In this document: positions 34,049-45,718 of the stretch, in pieces
How positions within the stretch are numbered: the stretch's first letter is position 1
Layout of the letters: every line of letters starts with the position of its first letter
DNA from: Ophioceras dolichostomum
Taxonomy: Eukaryota; Ascomycota; Sordariomycetes; Magnaporthales; Ophioceraceae
NCBI GenBank assembly: GCA_003049485.1
Contig: PYST01000144.1
Location: forward strand, 31,094-95,093
Length of the DNA: 64,000 bases
Reading direction: 5' to 3'
Program-made: the position numbers and the translations under genes
The notes under the pieces: model-generated
What the model was told of the DNA's origin: nothing
Database searches by the model: none
What the model saw: the letters and a program-made list of their open reading frames with translations, nothing else

Positions 34049-34814
34049 CTTGGAAGCTTGGAAGGATGGAGAGAATATTAAAGAAGTTGGTAAGGTCAGG
34101 TCAAGTCGGACGGGGGAGTTCGAAAGCGACGAATATCAACACTTCGGCGGAGGTGAATAAGATGTCGGAGCTGTGGTGGGAGGAAATTGTTGGGGGTGGA
34201 TATGAATTGATGGTTGTCGGGTCGGCAAGTATCGTCTCAGATCAGGCGCGGCACAAAATTGCGAGCTCCAATCAGAACCCCTGTTCTACCTGTCCGCTTT
34301 GGACCAATTTGAGCTCCGAAGCACCCAGACGCCAACGGATATGCTACCCACGTGGACGACTTGCATTGAGGCTCTCCCGGCTCACAATTTCCTCTTTCTC
34401 ATGCTGGTAGTGTCTTCCGTTTGCCCGTTTGCACGATTGGAATTCTCACGACATATATGTTTGGGAAGAGTCATTGGATGGTGCTCGAGAAAAAAAGTAA
34501 TTGATTTCCATGATTCCGCCGTCATTTTGAGTCAATTTTTTTTTTCAGGCAACCTTTCATCGACCATCTGGCATCGGCATTTTGGTGCACTCGTGCTGGT
34601 TACATCAAGCTGGTAGCAAAAAGGGGTGGGAGACCTAGAAAGAACTCATAATCATTCCAAGGAAAAACAAACAATTTGCTTCTATGATAGGGAGGCTGCT
34701 TTTTTTTTTTTTGTTGGCCTTTCTCCCACCGCAATCCCCAAACTCTGAGAACGACCTGAATCAGACATCCAGGGAAAGGACGAGAAGATCCGATTCTGAT
34801 CCTGCTGAATCTCC
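34049..34814. other. Porin upstream region and asparagine synthetase 3' end
   Basis: No gene was seen. It contains T-rich runs near 34537 and 34701 and one TGAGTCA near 34533. It presumably carries the porin promoter. Confidence 0.55.
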
Positions 34815-37468
34815 CTACTCGACGTTCTCGTACTTGGCGACATGGGTCGTGATGGCACTTTGATGACGCGACACGTTAGCTCACGTCTCTTCAGCCCTAG
34901 GGATCACTGAGAGAGAAAAAAGAGCAATGTTGATTGATCGGGGAACTCACCGGCCACTGGGGTCCGTCTGGTTGGACCAGGTCGGAGTCCAGCGCATCAC
35001 CGTCGAGGCGCAGTACGACGGGAAGTGCTCGTCGAACATGCAGCGGTACCAGTACCTGAGATGACGATCGCAAATGAGTCAGCAAGGAACCCTAGTGTCC
35101 TTTTCTAGGTATCATCATCAGGGCCACGTCGAGGGAGCAACAACTTACGCCTCCTTGGTGTCGGGAACATCAGTTCCCCACTCGGGCTTGGGGTTCTTCA
35201 TCATCTCGTCGGTGACGTGCATCTCGGCGTTGTCCTTGAGGGCGTCGATCCAGCCGTAGCCCACGCCGTCCGAGAACTGCTCCTTCTGGCGCCAGAGGAT
35301 GTTGTCGGGCAGGTAGGGCTCGGCGGTCGGGTCGTCCGAGGTGTCGAAGGCCTTGCGCAGGATGTACTTCTCGATCCTGCCCTTGGTGATCATCTTCTCT
35401 TGCGGGTCGATGTTCATGGCCACCTCGAGGAACTGCTTGTCCAGGAAGGGCACGCGCGCCTCGAGGCCCCAGGCCGAGGTGGACTTGTTGGCGCGCAGGC
35501 AGTCGGCCAGGTGCAGGTTCTTGACGCGGCGCACCGTCTCCTCGTGGAAGGCCTTCTTGTCGGGCGCGGCGTGGAAGTAGAGGTAGCCGCCGAAGATCTC
35601 GTCGCTCCCTTCGCCGCTGAGCACCATCTTGATGCCCATGGCCTTGATCTTGCGCGAGAGCAGGTACATCGGGGTCGAGGCGCGGATGGTGGTCACGTCG
35701 TACGTCTCTAGGTGGAAGATTACGTCCGAGAGCGCGTTGAGGCCGTCCTCGATGGTGAATGTCATCACGTGATGCTTGGTGCCCAAGAACTTGGCCACCT
35801 CGAGCGCGGCCTTGTTGTCGGGCGACCCGGGCAGCCCGATGGAGAACGAGTTGAGCTGCGGGAGGTAGGTGACCGTGGACAGCTTGTTGTCGTCGTCGAT
35901 GCCCACCAGGCCCTCGCCCTTGTCCAGGTCCTCCTCGCCGGTGCCGTCGGGCACGCCGGGGGCGGTGGCGGTGCCGTTGAGCTCCATGGCAAGCTTCTTC
36001 TGGCGGAGGGTCTCGCGCTGCGCGATGGAAGCCACCAGGCTGGAGTCGAGGCCGCCCGAGAGGAGCACGCCGTAGGGCACCTCGGCCATGAGCCGCTTCC
36101 TGACGGAGCGCTCCAGCGTCTCGCGCAGCAGCTTGAGGTCCAGCGGCGTCTCTGGAACCTTGGTGCCGTCCCACCATGACGGCTGGAAGTAGCGGCTCAG
36201 CTGCTTCGTCTTGCTGTCGTACACATGGCCGGGCAGGAAGGACTCGATCTTGTCGCAGACAGGGTGCAGGCACTTCAGCTCAGAGCCGAAGTAAACCGCG
36301 TCGGGCTCCTTCGAGTTCCAGCCCTGGTAGAAGGTGGTGATGCCGATCGGGTCGCGGGCGGCGATCGTGCGGTCGAGCTTCCTGTCGTACAGCACGAACG
36401 AGAACATGCCGTCCAGGTACTTGGGCGCGTCGAGGCCATATTCCATGTACTGACACGAATCATAACAATGAGCACTTGGCTCCCCATTTTGCCTTGTCGT
36501 TCCTCCAACCGCGGGCGAGCGGGGATGTTCAGGCCAGCTAGTGCTGAGGCCGAAATAAAAGGGAAAGGGGAACATATCAACTCACCAGAGGAATGATGAC
36601 CTCGCAGTCGGACGTGGTCTTGAAGTGATAAGGATGCTTCAAGTTCTTGCGGATCAACCGGTGGTTGTAGATCTCGCCGTTGACCGCGAGCACGATGCTC
36701 TCATCGGCATTGGTGAGCGGCTGGGCTCCACTCTCTGCTTTCTTGTAAGTCGTCGATGTAGTCGCAAGGAATCCGGAGCGCGACCCACCAACGCCGACGA
36801 TGCTGAGCCGTTCATGGCACAGGACTGTTTTGCATAAGGGTCAGTCAGTTACTTCGAAAGAATTGTTTGCCATTGGCGAATCAAAAACGAAGGAAATAGG
36901 AAAAAAGAGGGGGGTTTGAGCCGGTCTCGGCTATCTCTTTTCTTGCATACTCGTCTTGTTTGCTGTGACGCTCCCACCTGTGAGAGTGTGAGAAACACCG
37001 ATTAGCACATGCCATGTCCTATTCCGGCTTTATCTCGTGTGACTCAGACGACTTACTCCAATCGGGTCCCCTATGTCGGATGCTGTTGAGATAACGAGTC
37101 AATTGGACTGTCCGCCGCTTGTTCTGGGGGTTTGAAGCTTTAGGGAGTGTGTGTGAGAGGAGAACGTACGCCTTGGCGAGCCTCAGTGCAGTCGGCTTGA
37201 ATTTTTGCACATCGGGGTGGCTTCGGTTTGTTGTAGCACGATGTTAGTCGATGATTTCCAATGGAAGAGCAGATATTCGTCGAGGGGTACTACGTAAATG
37301 GCGGGGCAGCAGCCGCAAGCTTTCCAGAAGCATGTGCCCTGCCAGATGTATGCGCCAGAGCCCCTCCAATCAACTTGAGCTTGGGGTTGACTCAGTGGGA
37401 GACTGAGATCGATGAAGAACCAGCCACAGGAGGTGGACGTACCAATGACAGGCGAAGATGCCACACAT
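34815..37468 (-). CDS. ASN2: Asparagine synthetase (glutamine-hydrolysing)
   Basis: There are nine exons: 37468-37443, 37220-37170, 37082-37057, 36977-36951, 36824-36789, 36734-36586, 36449-35149, 35055-34951 and 34857-34815 (587 aa). It starts MCGIFACHCHPDV; Cys2 is the glutaminase nucleophile. Next come IRHRGPDWSGS, CHERLSIVGV, QPLTNADESIVLAVNGEIYN and ARDPIGITTFY. The synthetase half carries the PP-loop VPYGVLLSGGLDSSLVAS and SGEGSDEIFGGYLYFH. It makes asparagine from aspartate, glutamine and ATP in the cytosol. The gene is unusually intron-rich at its 5' end. One intron (36788-36735) is only 54 nt and stop-free; its removal gives the family-typical IVGVESGAQP. Three TGASTCA motifs lie in introns 1, 3 and 7. 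Confidence 0.97.
35075..35081. promoter_or_regulatory. TGAGTCA (Gcn4/CPC1-type) in asparagine synthetase intron 7
   Basis: An exact match to the TGASTCA core recognised by Gcn4/CPC1, inside intron 35148-35056. Confidence 0.35.
37040..37046. promoter_or_regulatory. TGACTCA (Gcn4/CPC1-type) in asparagine synthetase intron 3
   Basis: An exact TGACTCA core inside intron 37056-36978. Confidence 0.4.
37388..37394. promoter_or_regulatory. TGACTCA (Gcn4/CPC1-type) in asparagine synthetase intron 1
   Basis: An exact TGACTCA core inside intron 37442-37221, 74 bp downstream of the start codon. Amino-acid biosynthetic genes are typical targets of CPC1/Gcn4. Confidence 0.45.
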
Positions 37469-39094
37469 CGTGAAGGGGCGCCTTTTTTCTTCTGAGCTCT
37501 AAGAGCTGGCTTGTGTATCTTGTGTGTGCTTGATTCTTAAGGTGTTCTCGAGGGGACCTGAGGAGCTTCTTGCGTGAAGACAGAACGAAGAGACCTGTAC
37601 CCAGTTTCCAGTCAGTGGCGAGAGGTTGTGGTTTTATACTTACGGGATTCCCTATTTCTTCAACCTCGAGGGGTTTAGGACAGATTTGAGAAGTTGGGGG
37701 CTTCGGTGCTTGTTCCGATCTCGTGGTGTGTACAAAGCAGTGCGTTGAAAGTCTTGAGGTCAGAAGACGAGGAATGAGAAGGGTGTGTGGGAGTGTGGGA
37801 GTGTGAGAGTAGATGGTGGATGGATGGATGGATGGTCGCGCCGCTTGAGACCTAGACAAGATACACCTCCACTAGGAAATTCTTGTGTGGTGAGAACAAA
37901 TCGGAAGTACTCATGGATGCCCCGGATTTTCCATTTGTCGATACCCGTACCGGCAGACTCCTGTTTCCAAGAGTCGAACGGATGTACCTTTTTTTTTCGG
38001 TCTTGTTGGAGGGTCTTCCGACATCGGGGTGCTGTCATTGGCTCCATTGCTTTATGCTTGTTCTCGACATTACCTAACCGCGACTGATAAGACAACGGCC
38101 TGAAGACATACTGCATTACGGCCCAGACGAACTGCGTCAAAAAGCTCGCGGGTGGCCATGATCAAAAATAGGGGGCTCCTAAAACGTTGCATCACATAGT
38201 GCGTAGGTGCCTATGCGGTATGCAACTGAAAGACGCATAGAGCTATCAACGGGCTCCTACTGGACGACCACGGCTGCCCCACGCAATTTTTCCTGCCCGT
38301 GAGAGAGGTCGGCTCCACGTGAGGAGGCGCATCTGCATGAACAGAGGGAACTCGAGGCAATTTGGGATTTGATGGTCACATGAGACTGCCGAGCGCCGTA
38401 ATTCGACCACGGCGGCCGGCGGTCTTGGGCGGAGTGCGGGATAAATGGTCGGAACGCCACGGCGTCGTGCCCATGCCGTGAACACACTTTCAAGTTCCTG
38501 CGAAGTTGGATGTGGGGGTTTGCCACCCTCTAGCTGTCTATCTCCGCGATGAGGAATAAAAAGGCTCCCCTCCATATACCCCGCCTGCGACGACCACCCA
38601 CGCCGGCAGTGACACCAGCTACAAAGACCAAGGGGATACAAGGTAGGGGAGGGGTGGCCGGCTGCGGCCTGCAAGCTGCAAGTAGCTTGTTTGGGAAAGG
38701 TGCTAGCTTCCCGGCCCCCGAGGTGGGTGAGGTCGATCAGCAGGAGGAATGTGCTTGTGAGAAACGAGGGACGAGAACTCAATGGGTGAACGTGACGTGG
38801 AAGAGATATGAAAGAGGGGAGCAGGGAAGGAAGAGAGGGGGTATATCGGTTGTAAGTCCAGCGGGGGATGGGACTCGGAACGAGCCACCGACTGGTAAGA
38901 AAGATATCAATTCCTCGAATCCGAAAGTCGCAAACGCCGTCTTTGCGGTACTCCAATAACTCCAGTAATTCATAGCATGGCAGATCAGGACGCGCCGGTA
39001 CCGTGTCAGTACTGCCTCCCAGACCACTTGGTCCGAAGCCGACTTCGCAGTCTATACGGAAGCCCCCTGTCTCGCAAGGCCACTACGCCTACTT
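37469..39094. other. Intergenic upstream of asparagine synthetase (1.6 kb)
   Basis: Open frames on both strands (for example 38246-38956 minus) lack any domain and look random. It presumably contains the asparagine synthetase promoter and the UBC9 3' UTR. Confidence 0.55.
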
Positions 39095-40083
39095 TTAAGG
39101 CGCAGGGTTCTCGCGGACGACACGCTTCACTCTCTTCTCGTACTCGGCGCGGTCCCTCTTGAAGAGGTTGTACGCTTCCGCCTGCGCAGGCGACTCCGGG
39201 TTGGGGTCGTTCAGCAGGTCCTGGACGCCAAGGAGGATCTGCTTGATGGTAATGGATGGCCTCCACGACTCCTCCTCGTTCAGGATGGACAGACACACTG
39301 TTCCAGATGGGTACACGTTTGGGTGGAAGAGCGGGGGCACGAACTTGCCTAAGTGTCCGATCGACATTAGCGCCTCCGCTGGGACCAAAACACGGCAGGA
39401 GGGGGGAATGGAAGCGTGGGGTAGGTGAGAGGAGGAGGAGAGGAGGAGAGGATGAGAGTGGGAGAGGGGGAGGGGGACGGGCGGCCATTGGCGGCATAGG
39501 AAATGCGCATAAGCAGGCATGGGACTCACACTTGGGCGGCTTCGTGGGATACTCTGTAGCAAAGGAGTCGAAGGGTCGGCAAGTCAGCGCGGGGAACCTC
39601 CTCGAGATGGACACCATGTGACCTCGATCTGTACGAGGTGAGTGAAGGAAGAAAGGGCCGAACTGACCTTCAGGGAACGTCATTTGCAGCTTGAATAAGC
39701 CACCCTCCCAGATGGTCTTCTCTTTGCCTGGAATCCCGCACTCCCACATCTTCAGGTCGAGCACTCCTTGAGGGTTGCGCTGGGGTTTCGCGAAAAAGCC
39801 GAAGGGGTGGTCTTTACGCCATTGCTTGCTGCGGTACAGAACAGAACTGGTTAGTACGAGCAGCGACCGACAGAAAGACGCGCAAGCGGATGCTTGTGAG
39901 AGCGGGGAAAGCGACGACAGGAATCAACAAGTCCTGCACACCCACGCGGGATGAGCGCGGAGGGAGGGGGGGACGAGAAAGGGGGCGGAGGAAACGAAGG
40001 AAACGCTGCCCAAGCCGTGAGCTGGCTGCAAGCTGCGAGACAACTCACCGTTCCTCCTGCAGTCTATTCTGACAAAGAGACAT
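39095..40083 (-). CDS. UBC9: UBC9, SUMO-conjugating E2 enzyme
   Basis: Exons are 40083-40049, 39828-39668, 39553-39530 and 39348-39095 (157 aa, the normal length). It starts MSLCQNRLQEERKQWRKDHP, then GFFAKP, a typical Ubc9 start. It continues through EYPTKPPKCKFVPPLFHPNV, the active-site Cys in YPSGTVCLSIL, EESWRPSITIKQILLGVQDL and the final helix DRAEYEKRVKRVVRENPAP. It accepts activated SUMO from the E1 and transfers it to lysines in psi-KxE sites, mostly in the nucleus. The third exon is only 24 nt. All introns are GT-AG. Confidence 0.97.
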
Positions 40084-41240
40084 GGTTGCAGGTGCGAGAA
40101 GCAGGCCGGTCCCGACGGAGACGGTGGTCGCGAAGCCGAACGAGGGCACGGCGTGGGCGCCCAGGAAGATGCGGGTCGGTCTGGTGGTCGGCGGGAGCAA
40201 GGCTGAAGAGGCGCAGGCAGGTGACCTAGAAAATGTCGGGGAGTGAAGTCGCAGAAGAAGTGGAGGACGGCCGATCCTGTTGCGTCTGTTTAAATATCCA
40301 GACTATGATAGGATGAGGGCGACAGCGCGCTGCACACTTGCGGGAGAAGTTGGGGGCTTCGTGGTGGAAAATGAACTCCGAGAGTGGGATGAATTGAGGC
40401 AACAGACGTCTGGTGATGCTGCGGTTGCCCAGGCTGTATGTAGCGACTAAAGTTTTTGGCTATAGCAGACCTTTAGTGTTCCTCCAGCCAATGCGACGCT
40501 GTGCTGCGGCGCCCTCCTTGCGGGGGTCCATCAAAAAGGCAACCGCCGCTGGTGCAACTTTTGTACCCGTCGCGCTGTGACCCGCTGCTTCCCAGTGCTG
40601 CATTTAGTGTTTGCGCGCTGTACCATTGAGCTAATGTTGCCCGCCGTGCCTCCGTGTGCCTCCGTGCTGCTTGGCCGTTCACGAGGCGACCCAGGTCAAT
40701 GCGGGGCAAACTCCGAGGTGGGCTCACACTTGTGCCCTCGACCTCCTTCGACTAGAGCCTGACCGACCAGCTTAGGCGTCCAAGTTAAATAAACCAACAG
40801 TGAGGCGAAGGTGCCGGCCGGACTTCAGGACCGACCTCTGGCGGACGACCAACTTTTCATATTTTTTTTCGCAGGTGATGCTCAGAGACCTCCCCTCAAA
40901 ACTGCACTTTTCAGGTTTGGTGGCGCCTTGGTCACCTGCAACTTTCTCACAACTTTGTTGATGCGTCCGACCGAATCAGGCATCTTCGACCACTAGGTAC
41001 CTCGCATCCCGAATATCCATCATCGAAAGGAGTCTTTGTCTGCCTCCCCGCACATCACAGCCAACTCATCCCGCATTACGGCAACCAAACCCCCACTCAC
41101 TCATATCCCTCGCTCGTCCCACCCGACACATCTCAAGAAGTCGATCTGCGTCTTCCGCTATTCCTCGCGCGTGGGGTTTTCCCAGCTGACCGGCCAGAAA
41201 CGGACTTGAGCGGGCACCACTCAGGTGAAGCACCACAGCC
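40084..41240. promoter_or_regulatory. Divergent region UBC9/PEX19
   Basis: No coding gene was seen. On the minus strand near 40602-40645 there is a tRNA A-box-like sequence (TAGCTCAATGG) but no convincing cloverleaf. A CTAGGTACCT motif lies at 40993-41002, 240 bp before the PEX19 ATG. Confidence 0.5.
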
Positions 41241-42546
41241 ATGGCGGACAAGCCCGGCGGCGACTCCGCAGCATCGAAGGAGGAGACTGTGCCGGCGGCC
41301 CAACCAGCTGCTAGCGCTGCTGCTCCCGCTGCGGAGGCCAAGGGGAAGGCACCTGCCGTCGAAGAGTACCCCGACCCTGACGAGGATGACCTCGACGACT
41401 TGGATGGCACGTATTCTCCAGTCCTACCACCCACCCCCTAACTTATGCGCCGAGCCCGAGGAGGACTGACAACGGCCTGTGATCAGATATGCTTGATGAC
41501 TTTTCCTTCGCCAAACCTGCGCTACCAAAGAAGCTAGACCTAACCCCCAGTGCTGGCCCTAGCCAAGCCGCACCTGCGGCCCCAACAGCCGAGTCTGGAG
41601 ATGCTGAGGAACTCGCAGAAGATGAGTTTGCCAGGCATCTTCAAGCCGGCATGGCCGATCTGCTAGGGGACATGAGTAGCAATGTGAGTTAGACCTACCT
41701 ACCGTCTGCGTATCTCCTTAAGAGAGAGTAGGCTAGTTGTCAGGGAGACGTTTTGCTGAAGGGTACACTACCACAGCCGGAGATGCAAGCCCAGTTCGAG
41801 TTTATCTTCAAGGAGCTCGGGGCTGCCGCGCAGAGGTCAGGGGTGCTCGGCGGCGAGGGGCCTGCGACTGGTCCGTCAGCCCCTGCCCCCGCCCCCCAGC
41901 CTGCTACTGGCGACGACGGTCTGGGATCGTTCCAGGATAACATCCGGCGGACCATGGAGAGGATGCAGGCGTCGGGAGACTCCGCCACGGCAGCCGCCAC
42001 GGCCGACTCCACCCACGCCGAGGAGGAGGCCGACATCCTCGCGGAATTTATGAGGCAGGCCAGCGAGCCGGGCGGGGAGAACGTCACCAAGGTGCTCCAG
42101 ATGATGATGGAGCAGCTCACCACCAAGGACGTCCTGTACGAGCCGATGAAGGAGCTGAATGAGAAGTTCCCCCCCTGGCTGGCGAAGAACAAGAAAAAGA
42201 GCAGTACAGAGGACATGAAGAGGTACGAAGAGCAGCACCAGCTGGTCGCGCAGATGGTGGCGAAGTTCGAGGAGCCCACGTTCAAGGACGAAAACCCCGC
42301 CGACCGGGAGTACATCGTGGATAAGATGCAGAAGGTACGTTCTTTGACCTAAAACCCCACACACAGAGTGGGATAGCTCACCAGTGGTTACCAATGGGAC
42401 AGATGCAAGCCGCAGGGTCTCCGCCCGACGACCTCATGGGCACCCTGCCGACCTTTGGGGATATCTTCGGGCTCAATGAAATGACATCCATCATAGACAA
42501 CGCACCCGAAGATATGGATGTCCCTGAGTCCTGCAGACAACAGTGA
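41241..42546 (+). CDS. PEX19: PEX19, peroxisomal membrane protein receptor
   Basis: Exons are 41241-41406, 41487-41683, 41744-42334 and 42403-42546 (365 aa). The N-terminus is Ala-rich then acidic (EYPDPDEDDLDDLDDMLDDF), giving the Pex3-binding region. The central helical part contains EFARHLQAGMADLLGD and the PMP-binding domain contains LYEPMKELNEKFPPWL. The last residues are CRQQ, a CaaX-type farnesylation box as in yeast Pex19. It binds newly made peroxisomal membrane proteins in the cytosol and delivers them to Pex3. Intron 1 appears to be GC-AG: reading through meets a stop, and only a GC donor after GAT-G restores LDDLDDMLDDF. The other introns are GT-AG. Confidence 0.96.
41407..41486 (+). 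other. Apparent GC-AG intron in PEX19
   Basis: The donor is GATG|GCACGT, a weaker context than in the other two cases. The acceptor is ATCAG|ATATG. It is 80 nt, phase 1, between the acidic motif and the MLDDF motif. Confidence 0.65.
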
Positions 42547-42956
42547 GAATGGGGAGGGCTGTTCGAAAGACACGAGGTAGGTGCGTGCGCGAACCCGAAC
42601 GGCCTCTTCTGTGAGTTGGCCGTTTTTGTAAGGGCACTAGTTTGTACCTTTAGAATATTGCCGTTCTTTTCAGCTATGTAGAACCAGCATCGGAAAGAGA
42701 AAGAAAAAAAAATCAAAAAAAAAAAATCAAAAAAAAATCTTGTTGGCAGAAAAACAAACGCCGCCTGAGCTAGACCAAGGGCTTCGAGCCCATTCATGTC
42801 TCTATCCACTTAACTCCGAGCCATTTTGAAGGGGAAATTGCAGGCCCAAACAGCCAATGCGCGGGAAACCCAAGCAAAACCAGCGCCGATCTTAAGATGC
42901 AGCATGAAGAAGGAAAAGAAAAATTTGAGCTGGCCACTCCTTTGGAGAGCGTATTC
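42547..42956. other. Convergent 3' region with A-rich tracts
   Basis: Contains A-runs at about 42705-42737 (imperfect AAAAAAATC repeats). No gene was seen. Confidence 0.65.
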
Positions 42957-44064
42957 TCAGCCCATCACAACATCTCCAGACGACACAAGCTCCCCCAGAC
43001 CATGGTCGTCATCATGACCAGATATCAGGTCCGTGAACAGAGCATCGTAGTCCTCGTCGTCGGACCAACTAGACGCGTCCACAGACAGTGGCTGTTGTTG
43101 CTGCTGTTGTTCTTCTTGAGCAGAAGACGACGCGATGAGGGCGTCGATCTCGGCCTCCTCCTCCTGGAGCATCGCGTCGGCCATCATGTCGTCCATGTTT
43201 TCGTCAGTAGTGTGCATCATCGACGCGCTGCCCCAATGCTTCTTGTTCTCGCTCCCTCCCTCTGCTTCCGCTTCCGCGGCCTCCTGCTGCAGGCGCGCAC
43301 CCTCCTCCGCGTCGGCGATATCCGTGGCGGTCATGAAGCCGGCCGCGTCGGACTCTAGTGCGCGTCGGAAGTCTGTGTTCTGGTTGAACCACTCGGCGCT
43401 TTGTAGCTGTGAAAGAACGTCCAATAAACCGCGTTAGCATGGCACCCTCCATACAAGCAAACAAGCAAAACATAGTTTCAAGGGAGCCAGTAGGGCTATG
43501 AAAATCCAGGGAGATGAAATAGGTAGGTTGGTGGGTGGGTACCTTCTGCTCCACGTCCCTCCGCTCCCATCGCCAGTCGTCGTTACGCCGCGCGTGGCTC
43601 TGCCAGAAGCGATTCCTCCTCTTCTCCTGAGCGTCTTGACGGTTAAGGAGGAGCGGGTTCGGCCTCACAGGACCCCTCGGCGATGTTGATGATGATGGCG
43701 ACGAAAAAAACTGTCCCGGCGTGGTTGTGAACCTAGACCTGGGCGGCATTGGAAGGGTCGGTGAGGAGGAGGGGGACTCGGTCCTCCTAGGGAGGAGAGA
43801 AACGTGCTCGCCGGGGGGTGTCTCTTGTTGCCACCGCGACGCTAAGAGGGACGGTTCGAGGGACGGCCCTCGAGGCGGCCCAAGAGCTTCTTCTTCTGAC
43901 GCGGACGACAATGGCGACGAAGGCGGCTGCTGCCACGGAGTAGTCTGAGGAGGCGGTTGTGGTGGATAGAGCGCGGTCCGTAGTGGCGAAGGCGCGGGCG
44001 GCTGGTGGTGGAAGCCGCTGAAGGCCGACGAGAAGTCGGCCTGGGGGAATGACGGGTGGAACAT
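42957..44064 (-). CDS. Fungal hypothetical protein, Pro/Ser-rich N-terminus and acidic C-terminus, 323 aa
   Basis: Exons are 44064-43543 and 43406-42957, joined in phase 0. The family is not recognised. The first 120 residues are Pro/Ser/Gln-rich. A basic helix (NRQDAQEKRRNRFWQSHARR, then NDDWRWERRD) ends at the exon junction and continues into LQSAEWFNQNTDFRRALESD. The C-terminal half is strongly acidic (ADAEEGARLQQEAAEAEAEG; DENMDDMMADAMLQEEEAEI), has a Gln run, and ends DDEDYDALFTDLIS before a short tail. Basic helix plus acidic tail suggests a nuclear or chaperone-like role, as inference only. An in-frame ATG at 44163 would add 33 residues. Confidence 0.75.
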
Positions 44065-45094
44065 GACGGCTGGACTCAGAGGGACTGTTCTGTTTGAAGC
44101 TTGAATCTTGGGGGTTTCTCTCGAAGGTGTAGAGTAATCTATGTATGATAGGTGTTCAGGCATGTTGGGAGGAGGACCATGTCTCAGTCTTGAGGATGGG
44201 CCATCGCGGTTGGAGCCTCTTGTCGGCGACCGAGGTGGGGCTCTCGGACGCGGTCACGCTTTTGCCACCCGATCCCTGCACGCGTAAAGCTATCAATTAC
44301 AGGGGTAGCTTCCTTGACGACGTCACATGCGACCTGCCCGCTATCGAGTATTTCCAACCCAAATAAACCAAACCTCCAGTTCTGCCATTGTCCTTCGATA
44401 ATTCGTTGCGCCTTGAGCAAGGTGTTTCATACGACGGTTCGGGAAGAATTTGTCTCCCTCAGAGTTCTAATCCTGAACATTTCAATAGCCGCATCTCCGA
44501 CTCGATTGCCTCGGAGGGCTTCCAAGTTCCAAGCTCCCCACCATCATGTCAAGGTAAGTAATTGGCTTCTCCAAGTGGAAAACGCCTCGCTTCAGGGCTC
44601 GAAGAGCGATGGCGTGTCGCTGTTGCTCCTCCACTACCTTGCTGACAAGTTCAGCTAGTCGAAGGAAACCTGTTGCTCTCGAATTAGCTGCTACACTCTC
44701 TTGCTCTCTTCTAAGTTCCGAAATCTAGCCTTCTCAGAGAGGGTGCCCGCCAAAGACCCCAGGCAAGCACGCATGTGCTCATGGTAACAAATCGCTCCGT
44801 GCGATCCCTCTCTTCCTAACACGATCGACACCTACCTTTATTTGCGGCAGACAAGCATTGGTTCTTTGTTTAGTTCTGCCAGTGCTCCTTTGTCATCTCA
44901 TCTGCCGGTTCTTTGTTTCTCTGAAGCCACGATGCCCCATCTCAATGGAACACCCTATATCAACTACGTCGGCTTAACTAGTCCCATCACGAGGCCCGGC
45001 AAACTACACACCGTCCGTCCAACACCCAAAATCAAGCACACATGCATAAGTTTACGCACTCCCCTGCAGCTTCAGGACAGCGACCGCCACAGAC
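44065..45094. other. Divergent intergenic region
   Basis: No certain gene. ATG-TCA-AG|GTAAGT at 44546-44559 could be a tiny coding exon or part of a spliced 5' leader of the next gene, but I cannot place its partner exon. CT-rich sequence precedes 45095. Confidence 0.5.
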
Positions 45095-45718
45095 ATGGCA
45101 TCCCGGGATCTAGGTTTCCACCAGTCGGGTGTGAAGGGGAACATGGCGTTCGCCAACTCACCAGACGTCTCCGGGGCTGTTCACAGGCAGCTCCTGCAAG
45201 CACACATCCTGCTTTTGGGCATGGCACCTACAGATGGCACCTACCGGGAAGACCAGGAGAAAGCCTTGGAACTGTGCAAGGAGGCATATCAGTTCGCCGA
45301 ACGACATGACCGTTACGATCTTCGAGCGAAGGCGGACGGCTCCAAAGGCGACGTGTTCCGCTCGCTCCGCATGTGGGAGAAGGCCCGCATGTGTTACGTC
45401 TGGTCTGCAAGTGCTCGCAGGGGTGCCGCACGGCTAGTAGAGAAGGTGAACTCGGAGATAAAGCGCGAAAAGCAGGAGAAGCGGGAGAGGGAGCTCGCCG
45501 AGGAGGCTGCGGAGGCTAGTGCTGCCGTCGCCGCCGCTGTCGCCGCCACAGATGCTGCGGCAGGCGAGTTGACCGAGGAGTTTGACCATTTGATCCCGAA
45601 TGACCTTGGGCTGTACGAGCAGCCCAAGCGCTCGTCCCGCAAACCGCGCAGGATGAGGGCTTATTCGAACCTTTCATCAGGCATCGATGACTCTCCTGCT
45701 CAACCGTCAGCGGCTTGA
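45095..45718 (+). CDS. Small fungal hypothetical protein, helical, 207 aa
   Basis: A single exon. A helical N-terminal half (GAVHRQLLQAHILLLGMAPT, DQEKALELCKEAYQFAERHD, GDVFRSLRMWEKARMCYVWS) has the spacing of two or three TPR-like hairpins. A long charged helix (VNSEIKREKQEKRERELAEE) follows, with an Ala-rich run and a basic Ser-rich tail. The family is not named. The start at 45095 (MASRDLGFHQSG) is the first ATG giving this frame; an upstream non-coding or tiny exon is possible. Confidence 0.7.
   Translation: MASRDLGFHQSGVKGNMAFANSPDVSGAVHRQLLQAHILLLGMAPTDGTYREDQEKALELCKEAYQFAERHDRYDLRAKADGSKGDVFRSLRMWEKARMCYVWSASARRGAARLVEKVNSEIKREKQEKRERELAEEAAEASAAVAAAVAATDAAAGELTEEFDHLIPNDLGLYEQPKRSSRKPRRMRAYSNLSSGIDDSPAQPSAA

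Noticed and set aside
38246..38956. Long open frame upstream of asparagine synthetase
   Set aside because: An open frame on the opposite strand overlaps it, and neither shows family motifs; likely chance in GC-rich DNA.
40602..40645. tRNA-like sequence on the minus strand (A-box TAGCTCAATGG)
   Set aside because: No good acceptor stem, anticodon stem or B-box follows at the right spacing. At most it is a degraded tRNA or tRNA-derived repeat.
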